Assembly (NCBI GenBank): GCA_027036095.1
Contig: JALVTA010000007.1
Span: forward strand, 1-14,232
From: Thiotrichales bacterium
GTDB taxonomy: Bacteria > Pseudomonadota > Gammaproteobacteria > Thiomicrospirales > Thiomicrospiraceae
DNA length: 14,232 nucleotides
Reading direction: 5' to 3'
In this document: positions 1 through 5,914 of the stretch, piece after piece
How positions within the stretch are numbered: position 1 is the stretch's first letter
Layout: each line of letters begins with the position of its first letter
Notes under the pieces: model-generated
Databases searched by the model: none
What the model was told of the DNA's origin: nothing
Seen by the model: only the letters and a program-made list of their open reading frames with translations
Made by a program: the position numbers and the translations under genes

Positions 1-1
1 T

Positions 2-94
2 TATCTGTCGCCGATCAGCTTCGAGCGGCAGCATGCCCGGCACAAGGGCGGGGTTCAGGCCCCAAATGCTGATCTGTCCACTGAAGCGGGGTAA
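2..94 (+). mobile_element. 3' tail of an IS3-family transposase (OrfB), partial at left edge
   Basis: An open frame enters from the left edge and stops at TAA 92-94. Its first visible residues, YLSPISFERQHARH, match the 'GYLSP-x-x-FE' C-terminal signature of IS3-family OrfB integrases (DDE, rve domain), where it follows the catalytic core by a few dozen residues. The last residues (GVQAPNADLSTEAG) are low complexity, as in many such tails. The catalytic D, D and E residues lie outside the window, so activity cannot be judged. The right inverted repeat should lie within roughly 100 bases after the stop, but I could not locate it. The element is in the gap downstream of gatB and points towards it, so it breaks no gene seen here. 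The alternative, a chance ORF, is less likely given the exact signature. Confidence 0.7.
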
Positions 95-158
95 CTCCAA
101 CAGGCGCCATTTCTGCGCCATTTTTGAGCATTTTGGCAACTGGCCAATCTGCAAGTCG

Positions 159-184
159 GCAAAATTGGGGGAGACCCCGTCTCC
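159..184 (-). repeat. REP-like palindromic repeat, copy 1
   Basis: Positions 170-184 form a perfect inverted repeat (GGAGAC, loop CCC, GTCTCC). Positions 159-181 match 13874-13896 at 21 of 23 bases. Read on the minus strand the element begins GGAGACGGGG and continues into a C-run and an ATTTT tract. It sits about 25 bases beyond the gatB terminator, in the same orientation relative to the upstream gene as copy 2. A G-rich foot, a small hairpin and placement behind genes fit the REP class of bacterial repeats; assignment to that class is inference. An imperfect inverted repeat (131-144 with 151-164) lies directly beside it. Confidence 0.6.
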
Positions 185-190
185 ACAACG

Positions 191-214
191 AAAAAAGCGG
201 GCTGATGCCCGCTT
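191..214 (-). terminator. Rho-independent terminator of gatCAB
   Basis: On the minus strand an 8-bp GC-rich stem (AAGCGGGC, loop ATCA, GCCCGCTT; 195-214) runs into a six-T tract. It starts 24 bases after the gatB stop codon, where the operon terminator is expected. The other strand has only a broken T tract (TTCTTT), so it may also weakly stop rightward transcription coming out of the IS element. Confidence 0.88.
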
Positions 215-238
215 CTTTCAGCACGCCAGCCGGCCATT

Positions 239-1669
239 TCAGCCGTCGAGCTTCTTGCGCAGCAGCTCGTTGACCTGCTTTGGATTGGCCTTACCTTGGG
301 TGGCCTTCATCACCTGCCCGACAAAGAAGCCGAACAGCTTGTCCTTGCCACCGCGGTACTGTTCCACCTGCTGCGGGTTGGCGGCGATCACCTCATCAAT
401 GATCGCCTCGATGGCGGAGGCGTCAGTGATCTGCTTGAGGCCTTTCGCCTCGATGATCTCGTCGGCACGGCCCTCACCACCCCACATGGCTTCGAACACC
501 TCCTTGGCGATCTTGCCGGAGATGGTGTTGTCCACGATGCGGGTCAGCAGCTCGCCCAGCATGACGGCGTCGATGGGTGATTCGTCCAGACGCAGGTTCT
601 CCTTGTTGAGCGCGCCCAGCAGTTCCACCATCACCCAGTTGGCGCACAGCTTGGGCTCGCCGCCGACGGTCTCCACCACCTGCTCATAGTAGTCGGCCAG
701 CGCGCGGGAGCCGGTGAGCACGCCGGCGTCATAAGCCGGCAGGCCGTACTGCTCCATGAAGCGGGCACGCTTGGCATCCGGCAGCTCCGGCAGGGTGGCG
801 GCCACACGCTCGATCATCTCGGGCGTGATCTCCAGCGGCAACAGATCCGGATCGGGGAAATAGCGGTAGTCGTTTGCTTCCTCCTTCTCACGCATGGAGC
901 GGGTTTCGTCCTTCACCGAGTCGTACAGGCGCGTCTCCTGCACGATGGTGCCGCCGGCCTCCAGAATGTCGATATGGCGCTCGATCTCATATTCCAGCGC
1001 CTTCTCAAGGAACTTGAAGGAGTTGATGTTCTTCAGTTCCGTGCGGGTACCGAAGGGCGTGCCGGGGCGATGGACGGAGACGTTGGCGTCCACGCGGAAG
1101 GAGCCTTCCTGCATGTTGCCGTCGCAGATCTCCAGATACTGCACCAGTTCGTGAATCTTCTTGGCATAGGCGATGGCCTCGGCTACCGAGCGCATGTCCG
1201 GCTCGGAGACGATCTCCAGCAGCGGCGTGCCCGCCCGGTTGAGGTCGATGCCGGTCATGCCGGCAAAATCTTCATGCAGGGACTTGCCGGCATCCTCCTC
1301 CAGATGGGCACGGGTCACCCCGATGGTCTTGGTCTGCCCGTCCACCTCGATCTCCACACGGCCCTTGCCGACCACCGGCAGCTCGTACTGAGAGATCTGG
1401 TAGCCCTTGGGCAGGTCCGGATAGAAATAGTGCTTGCGGGCGAACACGCTGCGCGGGGCGATCTCGGCGTCAATGGCCAGACCGAACTTGATGGCCATGT
1501 TGACCGCCTCGGCATTGAGCACCGGCAGCACGCCCGGCAGAGCGATGTCCACCGCGCAAGCCTGGGTATTGGGCAGTGCACCGAAGGCGGTGGAGGCGCC
1601 GGAGAAGATTTTCGATTCGGTGGCCAGCTGTGCGTGAATTTCCAGGCCGATGACAACTTCCCAACTCAT
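239..1669 (-). CDS. gatB: Asp-tRNA(Asn)/Glu-tRNA(Gln) amidotransferase subunit B
   Basis: GatB is the kinase and tRNA-binding subunit of GatCAB. It phosphorylates the side-chain carboxyl of mischarged Glu-tRNA(Gln) or Asp-tRNA(Asn), and GatA-derived ammonia then converts it to the amide. At 476 residues it has the family's usual length. Visible family blocks are GLEIHAQL (8-15), YFYPDLPKGYQISQ (81-94), HLEEDAGK (122-129, in the catalytic cradle) and DLNRAGTPLLEIVSEPD (142-158). The C-terminal part is the helical plus YqeY-like tail that grips the tRNA. The ATG at 1669 has AAGGAGA about 8 bases upstream; that site overlaps the gatA stop, only 12 bases away. It is the last gene of gatC-gatA-gatB and is followed by a clear terminator. 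Which tRNA it serves depends on whether the genome encodes AsnRS and GlnRS, which cannot be seen here. Confidence 0.98.
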   Translation of the reverse strand: MSWEVVIGLEIHAQLATESKIFSGASTAFGALPNTQACAVDIALPGVLPVLNAEAVNMAIKFGLAIDAEIAPRSVFARKHYFYPDLPKGYQISQYELPVVGKGRVEIEVDGQTKTIGVTRAHLEEDAGKSLHEDFAGMTGIDLNRAGTPLLEIVSEPDMRSVAEAIAYAKKIHELVQYLEICDGNMQEGSFRVDANVSVHRPGTPFGTRTELKNINSFKFLEKALEYEIERHIDILEAGGTIVQETRLYDSVKDETRSMREKEEANDYRYFPDPDLLPLEITPEMIERVAATLPELPDAKRARFMEQYGLPAYDAGVLTGSRALADYYEQVVETVGGEPKLCANWVMVELLGALNKENLRLDESPIDAVMLGELLTRIVDNTISGKIAKEVFEAMWGGEGRADEIIEAKGLKQITDASAIEAIIDEVIAANPQQVEQYRGGKDKLFGFFVGQVMKATQGKANPKQVNELLRKKLDG

Positions 1670-1681
1670 ATTCCGTTCTCC

Positions 1682-3136
1682 TTACTTGGCCAGTTCCGGA
1701 CTCTGGCGATGCCAGTCGGTCGCCTGCTGGAAGCGATGCGCCACATTGAGCAGCTTCGCCTCGCTGAAATAGGGGCCGACCAGCTGCAGCCCCACCGGAC
1801 GGCCGTTGTGCAGGCCGGCGGGCACGCTCATGCCCGGCAGGCCCGCCAGGTTGACCGGAATGGTGTAGAGATCGGCCAGATACATGCTGACCGGGTCATC
1901 GCTCTTCTCGCCCAGATTCCACGCCACCGTGGGCGCCACGGGGCCTGCGATCACATCACACTGCTCGAAGGCCTTCAGGAAATCGTCCCGCACCAGCCGA
2001 CGCAGTTTCTGCGCCTTGAGGTAATAGGCGTCATAGTAGCCGGCGGACAGAGCGTAGGCGCCTACCATGATGCGGCGCTTGACCTCCTCGCCGAAGCCTT
2101 CGGCACGGCTGCGGCGGTACATGTCCTTGAGGTCCTTCGGGTTCTCGCAACGGTGACCGTAGCGCACCCCGTCATAGCGGGCCAGGTTGGAAGATGCCTC
2201 CGCCGGCGCCAGCACGTAGTAGGCGGGCACCGCCAGCTCGGTATTGGGCAGGCTGACCTCGACGATCTCGGCACCCAGTTTCTCAAGTTCCGCCACCGCC
2301 GCCTGCACGGCACGGGCCACGCCCTCATCCAGCCCCTCGCCGAAATACTCCTTCGGCAATCCGATCTTCAGTCCGCTGATGTCATCATTGAGGGTGGCGG
2401 TGTAATCCGGAATCTCCGCATCGATGGAAGTGGAGTCCCGCCTGTCGAAGCCGGCCATGGCGTTGAGCAGCAGGGCGGCATCCTCGGCGCTGCGCGCCAT
2501 GGGACCGCCCTGATCGAAGCTGGAGGCATAAGCGATCATGCCGTAGCGGGACACCAGCCCGTAGGTGGGCTTGATGCCGGTGATGCCGCAGAAGCCGGCA
2601 GGCTGGCGGATGGAACCGCCGGTATCGGAGCCGGTGGCCACCGGCGTCAGACCCGCCGCCACGGCGGCTGCGGAACCACCGGAGGAACCACCGGGCACCG
2701 CATTTATATCCCAGGGGTTGCGCACCGGACCATAGTAGCTGGTCTCGTTGGAGGAGCCCATGGCGAACTCGTCCATGTTGGTCTTGCCCAGAATGGGCAT
2801 GCCCGCCTGCTTGATCTTCTCCACCACATGGGCGTCATAGGGGGCGATGAAGTTGTCCAGCATGCGGCTGGCGCAGGTGGTCCGGATACCGTCGGTGGTG
2901 AACAGGTCCTTGTGGGCCACGGGAATGCCGGTCAGCGGGCCGGCGCTGCCCTCGGCGATGGCGGCATCGGCCATTTTTGCCATCTCCAGCGCCACCTCAG
3001 GGGTGACGGTGATGAAGCTGTTCAGTTCCGGGTCGAGCTTTTCGATGCGCTCCAGATAGTGCTGTGTCAGCTCGACGCTGGAAATTTCGCGCGCGTCCAG
3101 TTTCTCGCGCAGCTGGGTCAGACTCAGAGTGTGCAT
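1682..3136 (-). CDS. gatA: Asp-tRNA(Asn)/Glu-tRNA(Gln) amidotransferase subunit A
   Basis: GatA is the glutaminase subunit of GatCAB. It hydrolyses glutamine and passes ammonia through a tunnel to GatB. The protein has 484 residues, normal for the family, and carries the amidase signature: Lys76 (VAHKDLF), the cis-Ser Ser151 in GGSSGGSAAAVAAG, and the nucleophile Ser175 in TGSDTGGSIRQPAG. The K-S-S spacing of 75 and 24 residues equals that of the well-studied Staphylococcus GatA. The ATG at 3136 has AAGGAGA 5-6 bases upstream, overlapping the gatC stop. It lies between gatC (10 bases away) and gatB (12 bases away), so the three subunits are probably translated from one message. No key residue is missing. 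Confidence 0.98.
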   Translation of the reverse strand: MHTLSLTQLREKLDAREISSVELTQHYLERIEKLDPELNSFITVTPEVALEMAKMADAAIAEGSAGPLTGIPVAHKDLFTTDGIRTTCASRMLDNFIAPYDAHVVEKIKQAGMPILGKTNMDEFAMGSSNETSYYGPVRNPWDINAVPGGSSGGSAAAVAAGLTPVATGSDTGGSIRQPAGFCGITGIKPTYGLVSRYGMIAYASSFDQGGPMARSAEDAALLLNAMAGFDRRDSTSIDAEIPDYTATLNDDISGLKIGLPKEYFGEGLDEGVARAVQAAVAELEKLGAEIVEVSLPNTELAVPAYYVLAPAEASSNLARYDGVRYGHRCENPKDLKDMYRRSRAEGFGEEVKRRIMVGAYALSAGYYDAYYLKAQKLRRLVRDDFLKAFEQCDVIAGPVAPTVAWNLGEKSDDPVSMYLADLYTIPVNLAGLPGMSVPAGLHNGRPVGLQLVGPYFSEAKLLNVAHRFQQATDWHRQSPELAK

Positions 3137-3146
3137 GAATTTCTCC

Positions 3147-3434
3147 TTACTCGATGACCTGGGGCACCAGATACAGGCCGGCTTCCACCTTCGGCGCCAG
3201 CTTCTGGAACTTCTCGTGCTGATCGTGCTCGGTCACCTCGTCCGGACGCAGCCGCTGGGTCATCTCCAGCGGGTGGGCCAGCGGCTCGACCCCCTCGGTG
3301 TCCACCGCCTCCATGCGGGCGAACAGCTCCAGCACCCGGCCCAGCTGCCGGGCATAGGCCGGCCTGGCGTCCTCTTCGATGGCAATGGCCGCCAGCGCGG
3401 CGATCTTGTCCACTTCCTCAATACTCAGAGACAT
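3147..3434 (-). CDS. gatC: Asp-tRNA(Asn)/Glu-tRNA(Gln) amidotransferase subunit C
   Basis: GatC is the small structural subunit that wraps around GatA and holds it to GatB. The 95-residue product has the standard length and layout: an N-terminal helical pair (SLSIEEVDKIAALAAIAIEE), the conserved helix with ARQLGRVLELFARMEAVDTEGVEP, then the HPLEMTQRLRPDEV segment and a C-terminal stretch ending VEAGLYLVPQVIE. The ATG at 3434 is preceded by AAGGAT about 8 bases upstream. It is the first gene of the gat operon and diverges from mreB with 114 bases between the two starts. Its TAA stop is fused to the gatA ribosome-binding site. Confidence 0.96.
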   Translation of the reverse strand: MSLSIEEVDKIAALAAIAIEEDARPAYARQLGRVLELFARMEAVDTEGVEPLAHPLEMTQRLRPDEVTEHDQHEKFQKLAPKVEAGLYLVPQVIE

Positions 3435-3474
3435 GCTTCCATCCTTGATCTGACAGGGTTTTCAAACGGGCGTC

Positions 3475-3510
3475 ATTTTACTGTATCGCGCGACAGACAG
3501 CGGGTAAAAT
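3475..3510. promoter_or_regulatory. Candidate divergent promoter region gatC / mreB
   Basis: ATTTTAC (3475-3481) and GTAAAAT (3504-3510) form an inverted repeat that places a TAAAAT -10-like box on each strand. The minus-strand box faces gatC (start 3434) and the plus-strand box faces mreB (start 3549), each about 40 bases before its gene. No good -35 box lies at 16-18 bases from either, so the promoters would be weak or activator-dependent. The assignment rests on position and the -10 boxes only. Confidence 0.4.
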
Positions 3511-3548
3511 ACCGTGATCCAAATCTCACCTGACATGGACGTACGCCA

Positions 3549-4589
3549 ATGTTTCGCAAGCTCTTCGGCATCTTCTCCGACGATCTTTCCATCGACCTGG
3601 GCACGGCCAACACGCTCATCTACGTGCGCGGCAAGGGCATCGTGCTCAACGAGCCTTCCGTGGTGGCCATCCGTGACAACGGCCGCGGCGGCCGCTCCAT
3701 CGTCGCCGTGGGCGAGGAAGCCAAGCAGATGCTTGGACGCACCCCGGGCAACATTCAGGCCATCCGCCCGCTGAAGGACGGGGTCATCGCCGACTTTTCC
3801 GTCACCGAGAAGATGCTGCAGCACTTTATCCGCAAGGTGCACGCGGCGCGCTTCTTCCAGCCCAGCCCCCGGGTGCTGGTGTGCGTGCCCTGCGGCTCCA
3901 CCCAGGTGGAGCGCCGCGCCATCCGCGAATCCGCCGCCGGCGCCGGCGCCCGTGAGGTCTATCTGATCGAGGAGCCCATGGCCGCCGCCATCGGCGCCGG
4001 CCTGCCGGTGAGCGAGCCCACCGGTTCCATGGTGGTGGACATCGGCGGCGGCACCACCGAAGTGGCCACCCTGTCGCTCAACGGCATCGTCTATTCCGAC
4101 TCCATCAAGATCGGCGGCGACCACTTTGACGATGCCATCAACAAATACGTGCGCCGCAACTACGGCATGGTGCTGGGTCCGGTGACCGCCGAGCGCATCA
4201 AGCACGCCATCGGCACCGCCTACCATGACGCCGAACCACGCGAAATCGAACTGCGCGGCCACAATCTGGCCGAGGGCGTGCCGCGCAAGTTCACCCTCAA
4301 TTCCAACGAGATCCTCGAGGCACTGCAGGAGCCGCTGATGGCCATCGTGGGGGCCGTGCGCACCGCACTGGAAAGCACTCCGCCGGAGCTGGGCGCCGAC
4401 ATCGCCGAGCACGGCATCGTGCTCACCGGCGGCGGCGCACTGCTGCGCAACCTGGACACGCTGCTGAGCGAAGAGACCGGCATTCCGGTCATCGTCGCCG
4501 ACGAACCCATGACCTGTGTGGCCCGCGGCGGTGGACGCGCACTGGAGATGATGGACGAGCGCGGCATGGATGTCTTCTCCCACGACTGA
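3549..4589 (+). CDS. mreB: Rod shape-determining actin homologue MreB
   Basis: MreB forms membrane-bound filaments that organise the cell-elongation machinery with MreC, MreD, RodZ, RodA and PBP2. The 346-residue product is one shorter than the E. coli protein and starts with the same kind of membrane-binding N terminus (MFRKLFGIFSDDLSIDLG). The actin-fold nucleotide motifs are intact: phosphate-1 DLGTANT (16-22), phosphate-2 DIGGGTT (164-170) and the adenosine loop LTGGGALL (292-299). The ATG at 3549 is the first start after an in-frame stop at 3531-3533, although its ribosome-binding site is weak. It leads a run of cell-wall genes and diverges from gatC. The next gene, mreC, follows after about 19 bases if it starts at 4609. 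Confidence 0.98.
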   Translation: MFRKLFGIFSDDLSIDLGTANTLIYVRGKGIVLNEPSVVAIRDNGRGGRSIVAVGEEAKQMLGRTPGNIQAIRPLKDGVIADFSVTEKMLQHFIRKVHAARFFQPSPRVLVCVPCGSTQVERRAIRESAAGAGAREVYLIEEPMAAAIGAGLPVSEPTGSMVVDIGGGTTEVATLSLNGIVYSDSIKIGGDHFDDAINKYVRRNYGMVLGPVTAERIKHAIGTAYHDAEPREIELRGHNLAEGVPRKFTLNSNEILEALQEPLMAIVGAVRTALESTPPELGADIAEHGIVLTGGGALLRNLDTLLSEETGIPVIVADEPMTCVARGGGRALEMMDERGMDVFSHD

Positions 4590-4595
4590 CCGCTG

Positions 4596-4602
4596 AGGAG
4601 GG
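4596..4602 (+). promoter_or_regulatory. Strong ribosome-binding site that points to an ATC start for mreC
   Basis: AGGAGG (4596-4601) lies just after the mreB stop and is the only strong Shine-Dalgarno match ahead of mreC. The codon at normal spacing (7 bases) is ATC at 4609. An in-frame stop at 4594-4596 and the absence of any ATG, GTG or TTG until 4654 leave ATC, CTG (4615, 4618), ATT (4621) or the distant GTG as starts. Confidence 0.6.
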
Positions 4603-4608
4603 CGCGCC

Positions 4609-5445
4609 ATCAGCCTGCTGATTCCTTCTGCCGCAACCGAGGGCCGTCACTTCGTGGCGGCTTTCGTTTTTGCCGTGCTGATGATGGTGCTGGACCACTA
4701 CACCCAGCTGGCCGGCCATGTACGCAGCGTGCTGCTCAACGTGCTGCAGCCGGTGGAGATGATCGCCGCCCTGCCCCGCTCCCTCTACAACACCTACACC
4801 GACGCTGCCCGTAGCGAAGAGAGCCTGCGCCGGGAGGTCAAGGCGCTGAGCGCCCGCAACCTGCTGCTGCAGGCCCAGCTGCAGCGCATGCGCGAGCTGG
4901 AGGACGAGAACCGCCAGCTGCGCCTGCTGCTCGATGCCGGCAGCCAGCTACCCTCCGACCATATCGAGCTGACCATCGCCACCGTGCTGCGGGTCAGCCT
5001 GCGCCCGGAGGCCGACTTCATGGTGCTCAACAAGGGTGCACTGGATCATATCACCCCCATGATGCCGGTGATGGACGCCAACGGTGTGCTGGGGCTGATC
5101 ACCGAAGTGAGCGAGCTGACCAGCCAGGCGCGCCTGCTCACTGACCCGGAACTGTCCATCCCCGTGCGCTTCGAACGCACCGGCATGCGCGCGATCACCC
5201 GTGGTCTCGGCCATGGCCGCCTCGAGGTGGATTTCGTGCGCCTGGATACGGATGTCAAACCGGGTGACCTGCTGGTGACCTCCGGCATCGGCGGTATCTT
5301 CCCCCCCGGCTACCCGGTAGCACGGGTGCAGAGCGTCAGCGCCCAGAAGGACGGCACCTTCTACCGCATCACCGCCGTGCCGGTGAGCCGGCTCTACAAC
5401 AACCACGAAGTGCTTATCGTCCGCCATGTCCAGCCGCACACCTGA
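4609..5445 (+). CDS. mreC: Rod shape-determining protein MreC
   Basis: MreC is a single-pass inner-membrane protein whose periplasmic part binds and activates PBP2-RodA. The frame encodes one membrane helix (VAAFVFAVLMMVLDH), then a coiled coil rich in Leu, Glu and Arg (about EESLRREVKALSARN to ENRQLRLLL), then the paired beta-barrel MreC domain (LTIATVLRVS ... GDLLVTSGIGGIFPPGYPVA ... RITAVPVSRL). The start is uncertain. I propose ATC at 4609 (278 residues) because AGGAGG sits 7 bases upstream and it restores a short cytoplasmic segment with Arg and His before the helix. The conservative alternative is GTG at 4654 (263 residues), with a poorer GAGGG at 10 bases and no basic residue ahead of the helix. 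A sequencing error (ATG to ATC) is also possible. It lacks the long Pro-rich C-terminal tail of E. coli MreC. Its end overlaps mreD by 20 bases. Confidence 0.95.
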   Translation: MSLLIPSAATEGRHFVAAFVFAVLMMVLDHYTQLAGHVRSVLLNVLQPVEMIAALPRSLYNTYTDAARSEESLRREVKALSARNLLLQAQLQRMRELEDENRQLRLLLDAGSQLPSDHIELTIATVLRVSLRPEADFMVLNKGALDHITPMMPVMDANGVLGLITEVSELTSQARLLTDPELSIPVRFERTGMRAITRGLGHGRLEVDFVRLDTDVKPGDLLVTSGIGGIFPPGYPVARVQSVSAQKDGTFYRITAVPVSRLYNNHEVLIVRHVQPHT

Positions 5446-5914
5446 ACCTGCCCTGTGGTCGCTGCTGCTCAGCTACGCGCTGGCGCTGGTGGTCAATGCC
5501 CTGCCGCTGGGGGGCGATCTGCAGCTGCTGCTGCCGCCCATGGGCTTTCTGGTGCTGACCTGGTGGGCCATCAACGACCTGGACCATACCCATTTCGTCG
5601 CGGCGGTGATCATCGGCCTGCTGTATGACACCCTTACCGGCACCCTGCTGGGCCTGCACGCCATGATCTTCTCAGTACTGCTGTTTGTACTGCTGCGCCT
5701 GCGCCTGCGCCTGCGGGTGGTGCGCCCGCTGCAGCAGGGCATCACACTCACCCTGCTGCTGTTAGGCCACCAACTGCTGCTGCTGCCGTTTGTCAGCACG
5801 GATGCCGTCACCAACGCCTATTTCTGGAGCATGCCGCTGACAGGCTTTGCGCTTTGGCCCTTCCTGCGGCGGCTGCTCAACTGGCTCAACCACGTGCCCA
5901 CCCCCCGATCATGA
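5426..5914 (+). CDS. mreD: Rod shape-determining protein MreD
   Basis: MreD is a small polytopic inner-membrane partner of MreC in the elongasome. The 162-residue product is mostly Leu-rich membrane segments (about SLLLSYALALVVNALPL, LLLPPMGFLVLTWWAI, FVAAVIIGLLYDTLTGTLLG, MIFSVLLFVLL, LTLLLLGHQLLLLPF) and carries the family's 'GLLYDxLxGxxLG' signature. A basic stretch, LRLRLRLR (90-97), is encoded by a hexanucleotide repeat between two membrane segments. The start at 5426 overlaps the mreC end by 20 bases and has no clear ribosome-binding site, suggesting translational coupling. The TGA stop overlaps the mrdA ATG. The maf and rng genes that follow mreD in many gammaproteobacteria are absent. 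Confidence 0.93.
   Translation: MSSRTPEPALWSLLLSYALALVVNALPLGGDLQLLLPPMGFLVLTWWAINDLDHTHFVAAVIIGLLYDTLTGTLLGLHAMIFSVLLFVLLRLRLRLRVVRPLQQGITLTLLLLGHQLLLLPFVSTDAVTNAYFWSMPLTGFALWPFLRRLLNWLNHVPTPRS
5693..5716 (+). repeat. Hexanucleotide tandem repeat inside mreD
   Basis: Four consecutive six-base units (CTGCGC three times, then CTGCGG) encode Leu-Arg four times. Gain or loss of one unit would keep the frame and change the number of Leu-Arg pairs in a presumed cytoplasmic loop. Confidence 0.8.

Noticed and set aside
15..237. Two small minus-strand open frames downstream of gatB
   Set aside because: They run across the terminator, the repeat and the transposase tail, with no ribosome-binding site or family likeness.
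974..3157. 727-codon open frame on the plus strand
   Set aside because: It lies opposite gatB and gatA, which have clear family motifs. Its translation is His/Gln/Gly/Arg-rich with no recognisable domain, the usual shadow of high-GC genes.
3462..4610. 382-codon open frame on the minus strand
   Set aside because: Antisense to mreB and rich in His, Gly and Ala without motifs; a shadow frame.
5854..5910. TTG start extending mrdA upstream
   Set aside because: It would add 19 residues fully inside mreD, has no ribosome-binding site, and the ATGA overlap at 5911 is a standard coupled start.
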